The notes under the pieces were generated by a model. It was not told the origin of the DNA. It made no database searches and saw only the letters and a list, made by a program, of their open reading frames with translations. A program made the position numbers and the translations under genes. A stretch of DNA of 64,000 nucleotides. Source: CAXBCP01 sp963974055. GTDB lineage: Bacteria; Pseudomonadota; Alphaproteobacteria; MPNO01; UBA830. The stretch is from contig CAXBCP010000005.1 of the NCBI GenBank assembly GCA_963974055.1, forward strand, positions 62,001 through 126,000, in the 5' to 3' direction. Within the stretch, counting starts at the first letter, position 1. Every line of letters begins with the position of its first letter. Of this stretch, positions 17,012 through 26,808 are shown in pieces.

Positions 17012-17734
17012 ATGAACCAGCAACTTCAACGTCCCGACCGCTTTTTCTTCGGCACCCGCTCACTTCCCTGCCCCTATATCCCGGGCGAGACAGAACGAAA
17101 GGTCGTGACCGACCTCACCGGTGCGAATGCGGAAGAGCTCTACGAACGGCTGTCCCGTGCGGGCTTCAGACGAAGCCATAATCTCGCCTACCGTCCGGCC
17201 TGCCCGTCGTGCAATGCCTGTATTCCCGTGCGCATTGCCGCGGCGGATTTCCAGATGACGAAATCATTTCGCCGGGTCATGAGCGTGAATACCGACCTGA
17301 CGGCGACCGACACCGATGCGGTCGCGACGACCGAACAGTACCGCCTGTTTTCAGCCTATCAGCGCGCACGGCACGAAGGTGGCGATATGTCCGGCATGGC
17401 GTTCAACGATTACCGCGCCATGGTGGAGGATACGCCGGTGACATCGAGAACCGTGGAATTCAGGGACCCCGAAGGCAGCCTTGTCGCCGTGATGCTGATG
17501 GACCGCATGGAGGATTCATTGTCCGCGGTCTACAGCTTTTTCGACGGACAGTTGGCACGGCGGAGCCTTGGCACATTCATGATTCTCTGGATGGTCGAAC
17601 ACGCCCGCGCACTGGGGCTGCCCTATGTCTATCTTGGCTACTGGATCGATGGCTCCGACAAAATGGCCTACAAGGCGCGGTTCCACCCGCTCGAAGCCCT
17701 GGGCGAAAACGGCTGGGCTGTTCAAACGCCCTGA
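17012..17734 (+). CDS. bpt: Aspartate/glutamate leucyltransferase (N-end rule)
   Basis: A 240-residue aminoacyl-tRNA-protein transferase of the arginyltransferase-like Bpt family. It moves leucine from tRNA to N-terminal Asp or Glu and marks the protein for ClpAP via ClpS. The N-terminal motif FFGTRSLPCPYIPG, the cysteine cluster PACPSCNACIPVRI (about 67-80), and the C-terminal GNAT-fold segments VYSFFDG and LGYWIDGSDKMAYK are all present. Its length equals the family norm. It stands alone between motB and the TRAP operon. Confidence 0.93.
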   Translation: MNQQLQRPDRFFFGTRSLPCPYIPGETERKVVTDLTGANAEELYERLSRAGFRRSHNLAYRPACPSCNACIPVRIAAADFQMTKSFRRVMSVNTDLTATDTDAVATTEQYRLFSAYQRARHEGGDMSGMAFNDYRAMVEDTPVTSRTVEFRDPEGSLVAVMLMDRMEDSLSAVYSFFDGQLARRSLGTFMILWMVEHARALGLPYVYLGYWIDGSDKMAYKARFHPLEALGENGWAVQTP

Positions 17735-17763
17735 TTTCCGCCATGCGCCAGACGCATCCGCCG

Positions 17764-17792
17764 TTGCGCCACAAGCATAACAAATCTATTAT
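17764..17792 (+). promoter_or_regulatory. Promoter of the TRAP transporter operon
   Basis: TTGCGC (17764-17769) and TATTAT (17787-17792) are separated by 17 bases. Transcription would start near 17799, leaving a leader of about 78 bases before the dctP-like ATG, which has a strong AGAGGGAG ribosome site. Confidence 0.4.
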
Positions 17793-17876
17793 CAATTCAG
17801 GGATCATAACGGTCCTTAAAGGTGAGGACTTAAACAAATCCAATAGAAATAAATTCCAATAGAGGGAGAAACAAAA

Positions 17877-19019
17877 ATGACGAAATCGACAAAGGCGAAT
17901 GCCGGCAAGTCAAAGACCGCCGATCGGCGTTCCTTCATCAAAGGCGCCGCACTCGCGGGCGCCGGCGCGACAGTGGCCGCCGCGTCAAGTTTCCCCGCTC
18001 CGGCGGTTGCTCAGCAGCGCATCGAAATGACGATGGTAACCACCTGGCCGCGCGATTTCCCGGGTCTCGGCACCGGGGCCCAGCGCGCTGCCAAACGCAT
18101 CGAAGAACTCTCCGAAGGCCGCATCAAGGTTCAGTATTTTGCGGCCGGCGAACGCGTCGGCGCGTTCGATTCGTTCGACGCCGTCGCCTCCGGAAATGCA
18201 CAGGCCTACCACGCTGCCGATTACTACTGGAAAGGCAAGCACCCCGGTTGGGCCTATTTCACCGCCGTCCCGTTCGGTTTCACCTATACCGAAATGAATG
18301 CATGGATCCGTTTCGGCGGCGGTCAGGCGCTTTGGGACGAACTTGCGGGAGACTACGGCCTCAAATGCCTGATGTGCGGCAATACCGGTGTGCAGATGGG
18401 TGGCTGGTTCCGCAAGGAGATCAATTCGTCCGACGACCTCAAGGGCCTGAAGATGCGCATTCCCGGCCTCGGCGGGGATGTGATGGCCAAGCTCGGTGCC
18501 TCCCCTGTCTCGCTTCCCGGCGGTCAGATTTATGAAAACCTGGTTTCCGGCGCGATCGATGCGACCGAATGGGTCGGCCCCTGGAACGACAGCTTCATGA
18601 AGTTCTATGAAGCGGCCAAGTATTACTACTATCCGGGCATGCACGAACCGGCAGCGATGTTGTCGCTCGGCATGAATGCATCCTGGTGGGGCAAGCTGAC
18701 GAAATCGGACCAGCTTCTCATCGAAGCTGCCGCGGCGATGGAAAACGACGTCATGATGTCCGAATACAACGCCAAGAACGGCGCCTCGCTCAACAAGCTC
18801 ATTACCGAGCATGGCGTCAAGCTTCGCCGCTTCAACGACGACATCTATGACAGCTTCGGCGATGCGTCCCAGGAGGTCTTCGAGACGGTTCAGGCCCACA
18901 GCCCGCTGGCAAAGAAGATCCATGACAGCTTCATCGGCGCGCGGAAGGAACTCGGCGCCTGGACCAAGATTTCGGACCAGGCTTACGTCCAGCAGCGTAA
19001 CCGCGTTCTCGGCGTCTGA
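17877..19019 (+). CDS. TRAP transporter substrate-binding protein (DctP/TakP-like)
   Basis: A 380-residue periplasmic binding protein. A twin-arginine signal (DRRSFIKG, then a hydrophobic stretch ending PAPAVAQQ at about residue 44) predicts Tat export. The mature part has the segments RIKVQYFAAGE, KGLKMRIPGLGG and DATEWVGPWND, the last typical of the TakP group that binds 2-oxoacids as calcium complexes. Arg of KMRIPG is the usual carboxylate ligand. It is first of three transporter genes and is separated from the permeases by a hairpin. Confidence 0.92.
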   Translation: MTKSTKANAGKSKTADRRSFIKGAALAGAGATVAAASSFPAPAVAQQRIEMTMVTTWPRDFPGLGTGAQRAAKRIEELSEGRIKVQYFAAGERVGAFDSFDAVASGNAQAYHAADYYWKGKHPGWAYFTAVPFGFTYTEMNAWIRFGGGQALWDELAGDYGLKCLMCGNTGVQMGGWFRKEINSSDDLKGLKMRIPGLGGDVMAKLGASPVSLPGGQIYENLVSGAIDATEWVGPWNDSFMKFYEAAKYYYYPGMHEPAAMLSLGMNASWWGKLTKSDQLLIEAAAAMENDVMMSEYNAKNGASLNKLITEHGVKLRRFNDDIYDSFGDASQEVFETVQAHSPLAKKIHDSFIGARKELGAWTKISDQAYVQQRNRVLGV

Positions 19020-19043
19020 ACCAAAAACGGAAAACCAAAAGGT

Positions 19044-19071
19044 GAAAGCGGGGCCTGACGGCCCCGCTTTC
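19044..19071 (+). terminator. Attenuating hairpin between the TRAP binding-protein and permease genes
   Basis: GAAAGCGGGGCC (19044-19055) pairs perfectly with GGCCCCGCTTTC (19060-19071) around TGAC. There is only a short T run, so partial termination or 3' end protection is likely. This would keep the binding protein in excess over the permeases, a known need in periplasmic binding systems. Confidence 0.75.
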
Positions 19072-19126
19072 CGAACCTTCCCGGTTCGCCGGACAGGTTA
19101 CAGGATTTCCGGAACGCCGATTGCAA

Positions 19127-20167
19127 ATGGCATCCCTCTCCCTTTCTGCAGGCAGTAACGGGTCGGCCCTCAGCGCCGTCCTGCGTATCGCGGCACTTTC
19201 GACCGCGATGGTCGCGTTCGTATTCACGATCAACAACTACCTCATTTTCTGGCAGCACTGGCCGGGCCTCTCCAACCTGTTTTCCCATCTCGGCTGGTTC
19301 GGCGCCGAACCGCTGCGGACGGCGCTCGACAGCGGGTCGGTCTCGCTCGGGTTCCTGCAACTGGCTATGTACGCAGCCGCCGTACTCGGCGTCATCGTCT
19401 TCACATTGCGGCGCGGCGGCGCAACCCTCACCACCGATGCCGATCTGCTCGCCGCAATGGCCGCCTATATCGCGCGCGCCGCGTTCTGGATGGTCCTGCT
19501 GGTCGGCATGGCGGACATGATCGTATCGTTTCTCCGGGTCGAAGGCGTCCTTACAAGCGTCTTCGGAGAACATCTCACGACACAACTCGGACGGGCGAGC
19601 TATCGCGGCACCTACCTGCACTATCCGCTTGTCGGCGTGTCTCTGATCATCGCCTGGTTCAGCCGCTCGCTCGGCTTTACCTGGCTTGCCCTGCTGATCG
19701 TACTCGCGGAGTTCCAGATCGTTCTGGCGCGGTTCATTTTTTCATACGAACAGGCCTTCATGGGCGACCTTGTGCGGTTCTGGTACGCGGCGCTGTTTCT
19801 CTTCGCCAGCGCCTATACCCTTCTCGAAGAAGGCCATGTGCGGGTCGATATTCTCTATGCGGGGATGGCAGAGCGCAAAAAGGCGTGGACCAACGTGATC
19901 GGGTCGCTGCTTCTCGGCGTGCCGCTCTGCTGGGTCATCATGGTGTCCGGCATGTGGGGAAAGTCCAACCTGATCAACGCCCCCCTGCTCACCTTCGAGG
20001 TTTCGCAAAGCGGTTACGGCCTGTACGTCAAATACCTGATGGCGGCTTTCCTCCTGATCTATGCGCTGACCATGCTGACCCAGTTCCTCGGCTATGCGCT
20101 GCGCAACGCTGCGGTCCTCGCCGGCGACGCCGACGCCCGGCCGGTCGGCGCCCAACACGCGCCCTGA
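19127..20167 (+). CDS. TRAP transporter small permease (DctQ), double-length form
   Basis: A 346-residue membrane protein, about twice the usual DctQ length. The N-terminal half has several extra helices (about 20-45, 75-95, 110-135). The DctQ core is in the second half, with ALFLFASAYTLLEEGHVRVDILY near 220-242. This large form accompanies the so-called mannitol/chloroaromatic or 2-oxoacid TRAP systems. The ATG at 19127 is weakly served by a ribosome site; a TTG is 6 bases upstream. The large permease starts 22 bases after its stop. Confidence 0.85.
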   Translation: MASLSLSAGSNGSALSAVLRIAALSTAMVAFVFTINNYLIFWQHWPGLSNLFSHLGWFGAEPLRTALDSGSVSLGFLQLAMYAAAVLGVIVFTLRRGGATLTTDADLLAAMAAYIARAAFWMVLLVGMADMIVSFLRVEGVLTSVFGEHLTTQLGRASYRGTYLHYPLVGVSLIIAWFSRSLGFTWLALLIVLAEFQIVLARFIFSYEQAFMGDLVRFWYAALFLFASAYTLLEEGHVRVDILYAGMAERKKAWTNVIGSLLLGVPLCWVIMVSGMWGKSNLINAPLLTFEVSQSGYGLYVKYLMAAFLLIYALTMLTQFLGYALRNAAVLAGDADARPVGAQHAP

Positions 20168-20189
20168 CAGCGCCGGAGAAAGCAAACCC

Positions 20190-22853
20190 ATGGAAGTCGT
20201 CTTTCTCCTTATTCTCGTCCTTACGATGGCCGTGGCCCTGGCTTCGGGATACCCTGTCGCCTTCGCCCTGCCCGGCTCCGCGATCCTGTCGATCGCGCTT
20301 GCCGCGCTCTGCGGCTATCTGTTTTCCGGAAACGCGGACGAATATTTTCTTCAGGGCGGCCCCAGCCAGTGGCTTGACGCAGGCGTCACCAATTTCCGCG
20401 GTGTCTATTGGGAGGTCGAGCGCGACACCCTGATCGCCATTCCCCTTTTCATCTTCATGGGTATCATGCTGGAACGGTCCAAGGTCGCCGAAGACCTGCT
20501 CGTGACCATGGCCCAGTTGTTCGGCCCGATCCCCGGCGGGCTCGGCATCGCCGTTGTCTTCGTCGGCGCCCTGCTCGCCGCGACCACGGGGATCGTGGGC
20601 GCGACCGTGGTGGCGATGGGTCTTATCTCACTTCCCGTCATGCTGCGCGCCAATTATTCCAAGGCGCTCGCCACCGGGACAATCGCCGCATCGGGCACGC
20701 TGGGACAGATCATCCCGCCATCGATCGTGCTGATCATTCTCGCCGACCAGCTCGCCAGCGCGACCGACCAGGCAAGCACGATCCGGCAGGCGGATTACAA
20801 ACAGGCCACCGGCCAGTTTTCCATGCCGTCGGAATTCGGCCTCACATCGACCAGCGCCGGGGACATGTTTCTGGGCGCCCTGATCCCGGGCCTCATTCTC
20901 GTCATTCTGTATATGGCGTATATCCTTATCCTTGCCCTTCTCCACCCCAAATCGGCGCCACCGGTACGCTTCGAGAGCAAGTACGACGCGCAGTTCATTA
21001 TCAAGGTTACGCTTGCCCTGGTGCCGCCCCTGGCCCTGATATTCGCCGTGCTCGGCTCGATCATCATGGGGGTCGCTACGGTCAACCAGGCCGGCGCCAT
21101 CGGCGCTGTCGGCGCCGCGATCATGGCCGGTTACCGCCTGAAGGAAGGTCAGAAAAACGCCTACCTTCCGGCGATCATCGCGCTCGGCTCCATCGCCGCG
21201 ATCCTCGTACTGCTCAACATCTACGACATCAATATCAAGAACACCCGCACCGGGGAGGAATGGGTCGGCGTTATTCTTGCCGCCATTGCGGTCTTTATGC
21301 TGCTGGTCGCCGTGTTCTGGAGCCTGTGGCGGATATACAAAACCGACGACACCCTGAGCGGCGTGATGATCGAGACCGCCAAAACCACGTCGCTGGTTTT
21401 TATCATTCTGCTCGGCGCCGCGATGCTGACCGCCGCGTTCCGCGCCTTCGGCGGCGAAGACCTCGTCCGCGAGTTCCTGTCCGGTCTGCCCGGGGGATTC
21501 ATCACCAAGTTCATCGTGGTGATGGCGGTAATTTTCGTCCTCGGTTTTTTCCTCGATTTTATCGAGATCGCCGTTGTCGTGGTGCCGATTATCGCCCCCA
21601 TCCTGCTGGCGGACACCACTGCGAACATTACCGCCGTGTGGCTGGGCGTGATGATCGGGGTCAACATGCAGACGTCGTTCCTGACACCGCCGTTCGGGTT
21701 TGCGCTGTTCTACCTGCGCGGCGTGGCGCCGCCATCCGTGAAGACCATCCAGATGTATGCCGGCGTCGTGCCCTTCATATTGCTGCAGCTTACCGGCCTT
21801 GCGATTGTCGGCCTGTGGCCGTCTCTGGTGAACTACCTGCCGAACCGTGTCTACCTGACGTCGGAAACCGCACCGCCTCCGAAGAACCCGCGCCTGTCCT
21901 ATTGTATCGAAGACATGCTGTTCCGGGAATACGATACACAAGGCACTACACTGCAGGCTGCCATCGCAAAGGCCGGGACGCTGAACGTTTCCTACCTGCC
22001 GGACAGACAGCGCGAAAAACTGACGGAAGGCCTGCAGGCGGCGGCGAAGACGTTCGACCGGGTGGAGGATGTCCGGAAAACCGAAGCGGCTCTTCAGGCG
22101 TTTACGCCGGCCTATGCGCCAATCCATCACACAGCGCGGCGGATCGAAGCGCGCATCAACCGCATCGGCGCAGAGATCGAGGAAAGAGACGACGACCTGC
22201 GGCGCGCCACGCGCGGCGGATCGGGCGACGAGAACGTTATCCGGAATATCCGGGCCGATATCGAAGGGCTTAAAGCCGAAGCGCAAAGTCTGCGGGCCAC
22301 CCTGCCGGCGGACTGGGCGGAGCAGCGTAAAAAATATGTCGCCTTGTCGAACGCCGCCAAGAAAGCCCGGGCGCAATATCGCCGCACGGTCGATGAAGCC
22401 TATGAACCTGTCGCGGAAACAGTAAAAATTATCGGACAGGCCGACGCGCTGGCCGCAATCGGCGACACGCTGAAAGCACTGGAATCGGCGCTGCAGTCAC
22501 AGCCGCTCGAAAAAGCCGTTCTTGCTTTCCGCGATGCGGAAAGGCTGTTCAACGGAATAACGGGCGCCAGCCATGTTAAATCGCGTTTCTCTCGCGCGCG
22601 CCGCGACCTGACCCGCCGGGAACCGAATATGGTGCGCGCAGCCCAATCGCTGAAACAGGGGCTTGAACGCTACGCGACGGAACTGGCCTGGCGGCGACAG
22701 GCGGCGAAGGACCTTTTGCCCGGTCTCGGCACCTATGAAGCGGCCATCCGGGATACGATCGGACTTCGCTCCCAATCCCGGCTGAACAGCGACCAGGCCG
22801 TGGAGGTTGCCGGCTGCCTGTCGATCCACCGGGACATCTCGCTCAACTTCTGA
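20190..22853 (+). CDS. TRAP transporter large permease (DctM) with long helical C-terminal tail
   Basis: An 887-residue fusion. Residues 1 to about 569 form the multi-helix DctM permease, with IPLFIFMGIMLERS, AATTGIVGATVVAMGLISLP, AASGTLGQIIPPSI and NMQTSFLTPPFGFALFYLRG. An extra loop of about 80 residues near 190-270 is typical of this subfamily. Residues 570-887 (from base 21897) form a soluble, Ala/Arg/Glu-rich region predicted to be helical or coiled-coil, which ordinary DctM proteins of about 430 residues lack. AGCGCCGGAGAAAG precedes the ATG. The tail's role is unknown; docking of the small permease or a regulator is possible. Confidence 0.88.
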   Translation: MEVVFLLILVLTMAVALASGYPVAFALPGSAILSIALAALCGYLFSGNADEYFLQGGPSQWLDAGVTNFRGVYWEVERDTLIAIPLFIFMGIMLERSKVAEDLLVTMAQLFGPIPGGLGIAVVFVGALLAATTGIVGATVVAMGLISLPVMLRANYSKALATGTIAASGTLGQIIPPSIVLIILADQLASATDQASTIRQADYKQATGQFSMPSEFGLTSTSAGDMFLGALIPGLILVILYMAYILILALLHPKSAPPVRFESKYDAQFIIKVTLALVPPLALIFAVLGSIIMGVATVNQAGAIGAVGAAIMAGYRLKEGQKNAYLPAIIALGSIAAILVLLNIYDINIKNTRTGEEWVGVILAAIAVFMLLVAVFWSLWRIYKTDDTLSGVMIETAKTTSLVFIILLGAAMLTAAFRAFGGEDLVREFLSGLPGGFITKFIVVMAVIFVLGFFLDFIEIAVVVVPIIAPILLADTTANITAVWLGVMIGVNMQTSFLTPPFGFALFYLRGVAPPSVKTIQMYAGVVPFILLQLTGLAIVGLWPSLVNYLPNRVYLTSETAPPPKNPRLSYCIEDMLFREYDTQGTTLQAAIAKAGTLNVSYLPDRQREKLTEGLQAAAKTFDRVEDVRKTEAALQAFTPAYAPIHHTARRIEARINRIGAEIEERDDDLRRATRGGSGDENVIRNIRADIEGLKAEAQSLRATLPADWAEQRKKYVALSNAAKKARAQYRRTVDEAYEPVAETVKIIGQADALAAIGDTLKALESALQSQPLEKAVLAFRDAERLFNGITGASHVKSRFSRARRDLTRREPNMVRAAQSLKQGLERYATELAWRRQAAKDLLPGLGTYEAAIRDTIGLRSQSRLNSDQAVEVAGCLSIHRDISLNF

Positions 22854-22887
22854 GCGCTTCCGCCGGCGGCGCGGCGGCAACAGAACG

Positions 22888-25119
22888 TTATTCGTAATTC
22901 CCGAACCGGCTGTTGCGGGGGAAGCCGCGCATGGCAACCCGGCCAGCCTGTGCGCGCTTGCCGACATACGCCTTGATGTCGGTGTCTGTCCGCACACCGG
23001 CGCCGGTTTTCCACGGCAATCCGTCCTCGAACGTAAATGTCGTAACGTCCGCCAGACCGCCATCCTTGTAGCTCTGGAGCTTAACCCCCCGCCCACGGGA
23101 CATCTCGGGCAGTTCATCGAGCGGGAACAGAATGATCTTGCGGTTTTCGCCGACAACCGCAACCGTATCCCCGATCACCGGCGCACAGGCCTGCGCTTCG
23201 ACCCCCTTGCCGACGTTCAAAGCCTGCTTGCCGTTCTTCGTCTGGGCAATGACATCGTTCTCCGGCACGATAAAGCCGCGCCCGTCCGACGACGCCACCA
23301 GCACCTTTTCGCCCGGGCGATGAATGAACAGCGCGACGATGTCCTGGTCGTTCGGCAGGTCGACCATCAGGCGCACAGGTTCGCCATGCCCCCTGCCACC
23401 CGGCAGTTTGTCGCCGCCGAGCGTGTAGAACCGGCCGTTCGTCGCGAAGATCAGGATCTTGTCGGTCGTCTGCGCATGGAACACAAAACGCCCCCGGTCG
23501 CCGTCCTTGTATTTCAATTCGCTGAAATCCGTCAGGTGGCCCTTGGCGGCGCGGATCCAGCCTTTCTGCGAACAGACCACCGTGATCGGTTCGCGCTCGA
23601 TCATGATATCCAGCGGCACCAGGATCTCGCTCGGCGTGTCGCCGATCTCCGTCCGCCGGGCACCGAGTTCGGTCTTTTTGCCGAAACGCTTGCGGATATC
23701 CTTGATCTGATCGGCGATGACGATTTCGCGCTTTTTCTTGTCCTTGAGCAGCGCCTTGAGGCCCTTCTGCTCCGTCGTCAGCGACGAATGCTCTTCGCGG
23801 ATAGCGACTTCTTCCAGCCGCCTCAACGCCCGCAGCCGCATATTGAGGATCGCTTCGGCCTGAACGTCGGTCAGTTTCCACTTTTTGATCATGACCGGCT
23901 TGGGCTCGTCCTCCTCGCGGATGATACGGATCACCTCGTCAAGATTGAGATAGGCGATCAGGTAACCTTCGAGAACTTCGAGCCGGTGTTCGATTTTGGC
24001 GAGACGGTGTTTCGTCCGGCGCACCAGAACGTCTTCGCGGTGCTCCAGGAAGGACCGCAGGACGTCGCGCAGGTTCATCACCCGCGGCACCATGTCGGCG
24101 CCCAGCACGTTCATGTTCAGCCCGACCCGCGTTTCAAGATCGGTCGCCCTGAACAACTGTTCCATCAGGACCTCGGGCTCGATGGTCCGGTTGCGCGGCT
24201 CCAGTATCAGCCGGACGTCTTCTGCGCTTTCGTCCCGCAGGTCGCCGAGCAACGGCAGTTTCTTCAGGTTCAGCAGATCCGCGATTTTTTCGACCAGGCG
24301 GCCCTTCTGAATCTGGTAGGGAATTTCGGTCACCACGACCTGGTATTGCCCGTGGCTGAGCTTTTCAACCTCCCAGCGCGCGCGCAACCGGAAGGATCCG
24401 CGTCCGGTCGCATAGGCCTCGGCAACCGCATCCGGGCTTTCGACCAGAACGCCGCCGGTCGGAAAGTCCGGTCCCGGCACCATCTCGACCAGTTTCGCGA
24501 TCGTCGCATTCGGGAACTTCAGCAGGTGCAGCAGCGCCGCACTTACTTCATCGAGATTATGCGGCGGAATATTGGTGGCCATGCCGACCGCGATGCCGGC
24601 GGAGCCGTTGCAAAGCAGATTCGGCACGCTGGCGGGCAGCAGGACGGGTTCTTCCTCGGAGCCGTCATAGTTTTCGCGGAAATCGATCGCGTCTTCGTCG
24701 ATCCCTTCGAGCATGGCGATCGCATAGTCGGTCAGCCGGGCTTCGGTGTACCGCATCGCGGCGGCGTTATCGCCGTCGATATTGCCGAAATTGCCCTGCC
24801 CTTCGACCAACGGATAGCGGACGGCAAAATCCTGGGCAAGCCGGACCATCGCATCGTAGACCGCAACGTCACCATGGGGATGATACTTGCCGATCACGTC
24901 GCCGACGACACGTGCGCATTTCTTGAAACCCGACTGCGGTTCCAGCCGCAACTGGCGCATCGCGAAAAGCAGCCGGCGGTGAACCGGTTTCAACCCGTCG
25001 CGCACATCGGGCAGCGAACGGGACGTGATCGTCGACAGGGCGTAGGCCAGATAGCGTTCGCCCAAAGCATCGGAAAAATTCACCTCCTCCACGCGGGAGG
25101 TGACGATTTGGTCAGCCAT
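22888..25119 (-). CDS. parC: DNA topoisomerase IV subunit A
   Basis: A 743-residue type IIA topoisomerase subunit that breaks and rejoins DNA to unlink daughter chromosomes. The active-site tyrosine is Tyr124 in [10 protein letters not shown]. The opening [24 protein letters not shown] and a C-terminal beta-propeller part diverging from the GyrA box mark it as ParC. In the quinolone-binding loop [11 protein letters not shown], residue 85 is Val where E. coli ParC has Ser80, and residue 89 is Asp for Glu84. It is last in the run from folK, 18 bases after recO. Confidence 0.96.
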   Translation of the reverse strand: MADQIVTSRVEEVNFSDALGERYLAYALSTITSRSLPDVRDGLKPVHRRLLFAMRQLRLEPQSGFKKCARVVGDVIGKYHPHGDVAVYDAMVRLAQDFAVRYPLVEGQGNFGNIDGDNAAAMRYTEARLTDYAIAMLEGIDEDAIDFRENYDGSEEEPVLLPASVPNLLCNGSAGIAVGMATNIPPHNLDEVSAALLHLLKFPNATIAKLVEMVPGPDFPTGGVLVESPDAVAEAYATGRGSFRLRARWEVEKLSHGQYQVVVTEIPYQIQKGRLVEKIADLLNLKKLPLLGDLRDESAEDVRLILEPRNRTIEPEVLMEQLFRATDLETRVGLNMNVLGADMVPRVMNLRDVLRSFLEHREDVLVRRTKHRLAKIEHRLEVLEGYLIAYLNLDEVIRIIREEDEPKPVMIKKWKLTDVQAEAILNMRLRALRRLEEVAIREEHSSLTTEQKGLKALLKDKKKREIVIADQIKDIRKRFGKKTELGARRTEIGDTPSEILVPLDIMIEREPITVVCSQKGWIRAAKGHLTDFSELKYKDGDRGRFVFHAQTTDKILIFATNGRFYTLGGDKLPGGRGHGEPVRLMVDLPNDQDIVALFIHRPGEKVLVASSDGRGFIVPENDVIAQTKNGKQALNVGKGVEAQACAPVIGDTVAVVGENRKIILFPLDELPEMSRGRGVKLQSYKDGGLADVTTFTFEDGLPWKTGAGVRTDTDIKAYVGKRAQAGRVAMRGFPRNSRFGNYE

Positions 25120-25137
25120 GGATACAGTACTCTGCGT

Positions 25138-25881
25138 TTAGGATTTACCAGATATAGTAGCGCTACGCCGCAACCGGTCAACAAATTGCGCGCGCGCGGC
25201 AGGTAAATCGCCGGTATCGGCGTCCTTTGCGCAGCGTGCCAGAAAATGGCCGGTGACGCGCAGCCCTTCCTGAACCGCCGCGTCGTCGGCAGTTTCGGCA
25301 CTACGACGCAGAAAACACGGCAATTTCAACAACTTATCCTTATATATCTCGCCGGCTGCCGCGGAAACGGCACAACCGGTCCGGGGCGAAACGTAGATCA
25401 GATCGTCCGTTTTCCCGGTCGCGGCGCATTCCGACAGATCCAGCCCGTAGCCAATATCGGTCAGAAGGGCCAGTTCCCAATGCACATATCGCGCGATCCA
25501 GGCCGGACCGTCGCCGAGCGATTCGATCTGCGCGCAGAACCGGTCGAATGTTTCGGGGTGGGGTTCGCGTTCGGGCAGCAGGCGTTCGACCAGGGCCGCC
25601 GCCGATATAAGCGCCATTAACGGCAGGCGTTCGTTGAGCAGGCCGGCGGCATAGGGTTTCAGGAGTTCGCAATTGAGCGTGCCGAGATGTTCGCTGAGTC
25701 GGGCCCGCCAGTCCGCGCTGACCAGATTGCCGGTCTGGTATATGCCGCGGGCACGGGAGCCGGCCCCGCCGTGCACAAGTCCGGAATGACGACCGTTCGA
25801 CCGGGTCAGCAAGGTGACGATCGCAGCGCTTTCGCCGTGTTTGCGTGCCGACAATACGATGCCTTCGTCAGACCAGTTCAT
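25138..25881 (-). CDS. recO: DNA repair protein RecO
   Basis: A 247-residue protein with the N-terminal OB fold (SDEGIVLSARKHGESAAIVTLLTRSNGRHSG) and a helical domain holding the zinc-like Cys pair at ECAATG and TGCAVS. RecO helps RecR load RecA on SSB-coated single-stranded DNA. It lies 15 bases after era, the usual alphaproteobacterial order. Confidence 0.94.
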   Translation of the reverse strand: MNWSDEGIVLSARKHGESAAIVTLLTRSNGRHSGLVHGGAGSRARGIYQTGNLVSADWRARLSEHLGTLNCELLKPYAAGLLNERLPLMALISAAALVERLLPEREPHPETFDRFCAQIESLGDGPAWIARYVHWELALLTDIGYGLDLSECAATGKTDDLIYVSPRTGCAVSAAAGEIYKDKLLKLPCFLRRSAETADDAAVQEGLRVTGHFLARCAKDADTGDLPAARAQFVDRLRRSATISGKS

Positions 25882-25896
25882 CGATATATTTCGCCG

Positions 25897-26808
25897 TTAT
25901 GTACCGAAATCCAGACCCCAGTCGCGGTAGCGCTCCGGATCGTCGCCCCAGTTTTCGCGCACCTTCACGAACAGGAACAGGTGAACGTCGCGGCCCAGCA
26001 GTTCCTTCAGATCATCCTGCGCCAGCGTCCTGACCCGCTTGATCCGCTCGCCCCCCTTGCCGAGCACGATGCCCTTCTGGCTGGCGCGCTCCACATAGAT
26101 GACCTGCTCGACCTTGACGGCCCCGTTCTCGAACGGCTCCCACGTTTCGGTTTCGACCGTCAGGGCGTAGGGAAGTTCCTGATGCAGGTTCAGAAACAGC
26201 TTTTCACGGGTAATCTCGGCGGCGAAAAGCCGGTCGTTCATGTCGGATAGCTGATCTTCCGGGAAATGCCACGGGCCTTCGGGCAGGCGTTCCGCGAGGG
26301 CTGCCTTGAGGTCCTCTACGCCGTCGCCGTTCAGCGCCGAGACCATGAAAAAATCGGTAAAGACGTCTTCCGCCTGAAGCTCGTCGATCAGTTTCAGAAG
26401 GTTTTCGCGGGGGATGGTGTCGATCTTGTTGAGAACGCAGATCGCGCGACCGCCGTTTTCCTTCAACCCGTCGATAATACGGCGGGTGTCGCCCTCGATA
26501 CGCATCCCGACATCGACCAGCAGCGCCACGATATCGGCATCCGCCGCCCCGCTCCAGGCGGCCGCCACCATCGCACGGTCCAACCGGCGACGCGGCTGGA
26601 AAATACCGGGCGTGTCGACAAAGACCAGTTGCGTCCGGTCCATTGCGGTGACGCCGAGGATGCGCGTCCGCGTGGTCTGCACCTTCTGGGTGACGATCGA
26701 TACCTTGGCACCGACCATCGTGTTCATCAGGGTGGACTTGCCCGCGTTGGGCGCCCCGAGCAGGGCGACAAAACCGCACCTGGTCCGTGTTTCATCGGCT
26801 GACGTCAC
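25897..26808 (-). CDS. era: GTPase Era, 16S rRNA-binding
   Basis: A 303-residue GTPase needed for 30S ribosome maturation. G1 GAPNAGKST (about 18-26), G3 DTPGIF, and G4 NKID are present, followed by the KH RNA-binding domain with GIVLGKGGERIK near 237-248. The start is a GTG that overlaps the rnc stop (GTGA), so translation is coupled. It is part of the lepB-rnc-era-recO run. Confidence 0.96.
   Translation of the reverse strand: MTSADETRTRCGFVALLGAPNAGKSTLMNTMVGAKVSIVTQKVQTTRTRILGVTAMDRTQLVFVDTPGIFQPRRRLDRAMVAAAWSGAADADIVALLVDVGMRIEGDTRRIIDGLKENGGRAICVLNKIDTIPRENLLKLIDELQAEDVFTDFFMVSALNGDGVEDLKAALAERLPEGPWHFPEDQLSDMNDRLFAAEITREKLFLNLHQELPYALTVETETWEPFENGAVKVEQVIYVERASQKGIVLGKGGERIKRVRTLAQDDLKELLGRDVHLFLFVKVRENWGDDPERYRDWGLDFGT

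Noticed and set aside
20408..22273. Long open frames in other phases of the DctM gene
   Set aside because: The DctM frame has membrane helices and TRAP motifs throughout; the alternatives are Arg/His-rich shadows.
22807..25206. 799-codon open frame antisense to parC
   Set aside because: It is a GC-rich shadow of parC; it begins inside the DctM gene and has no recognisable domain.
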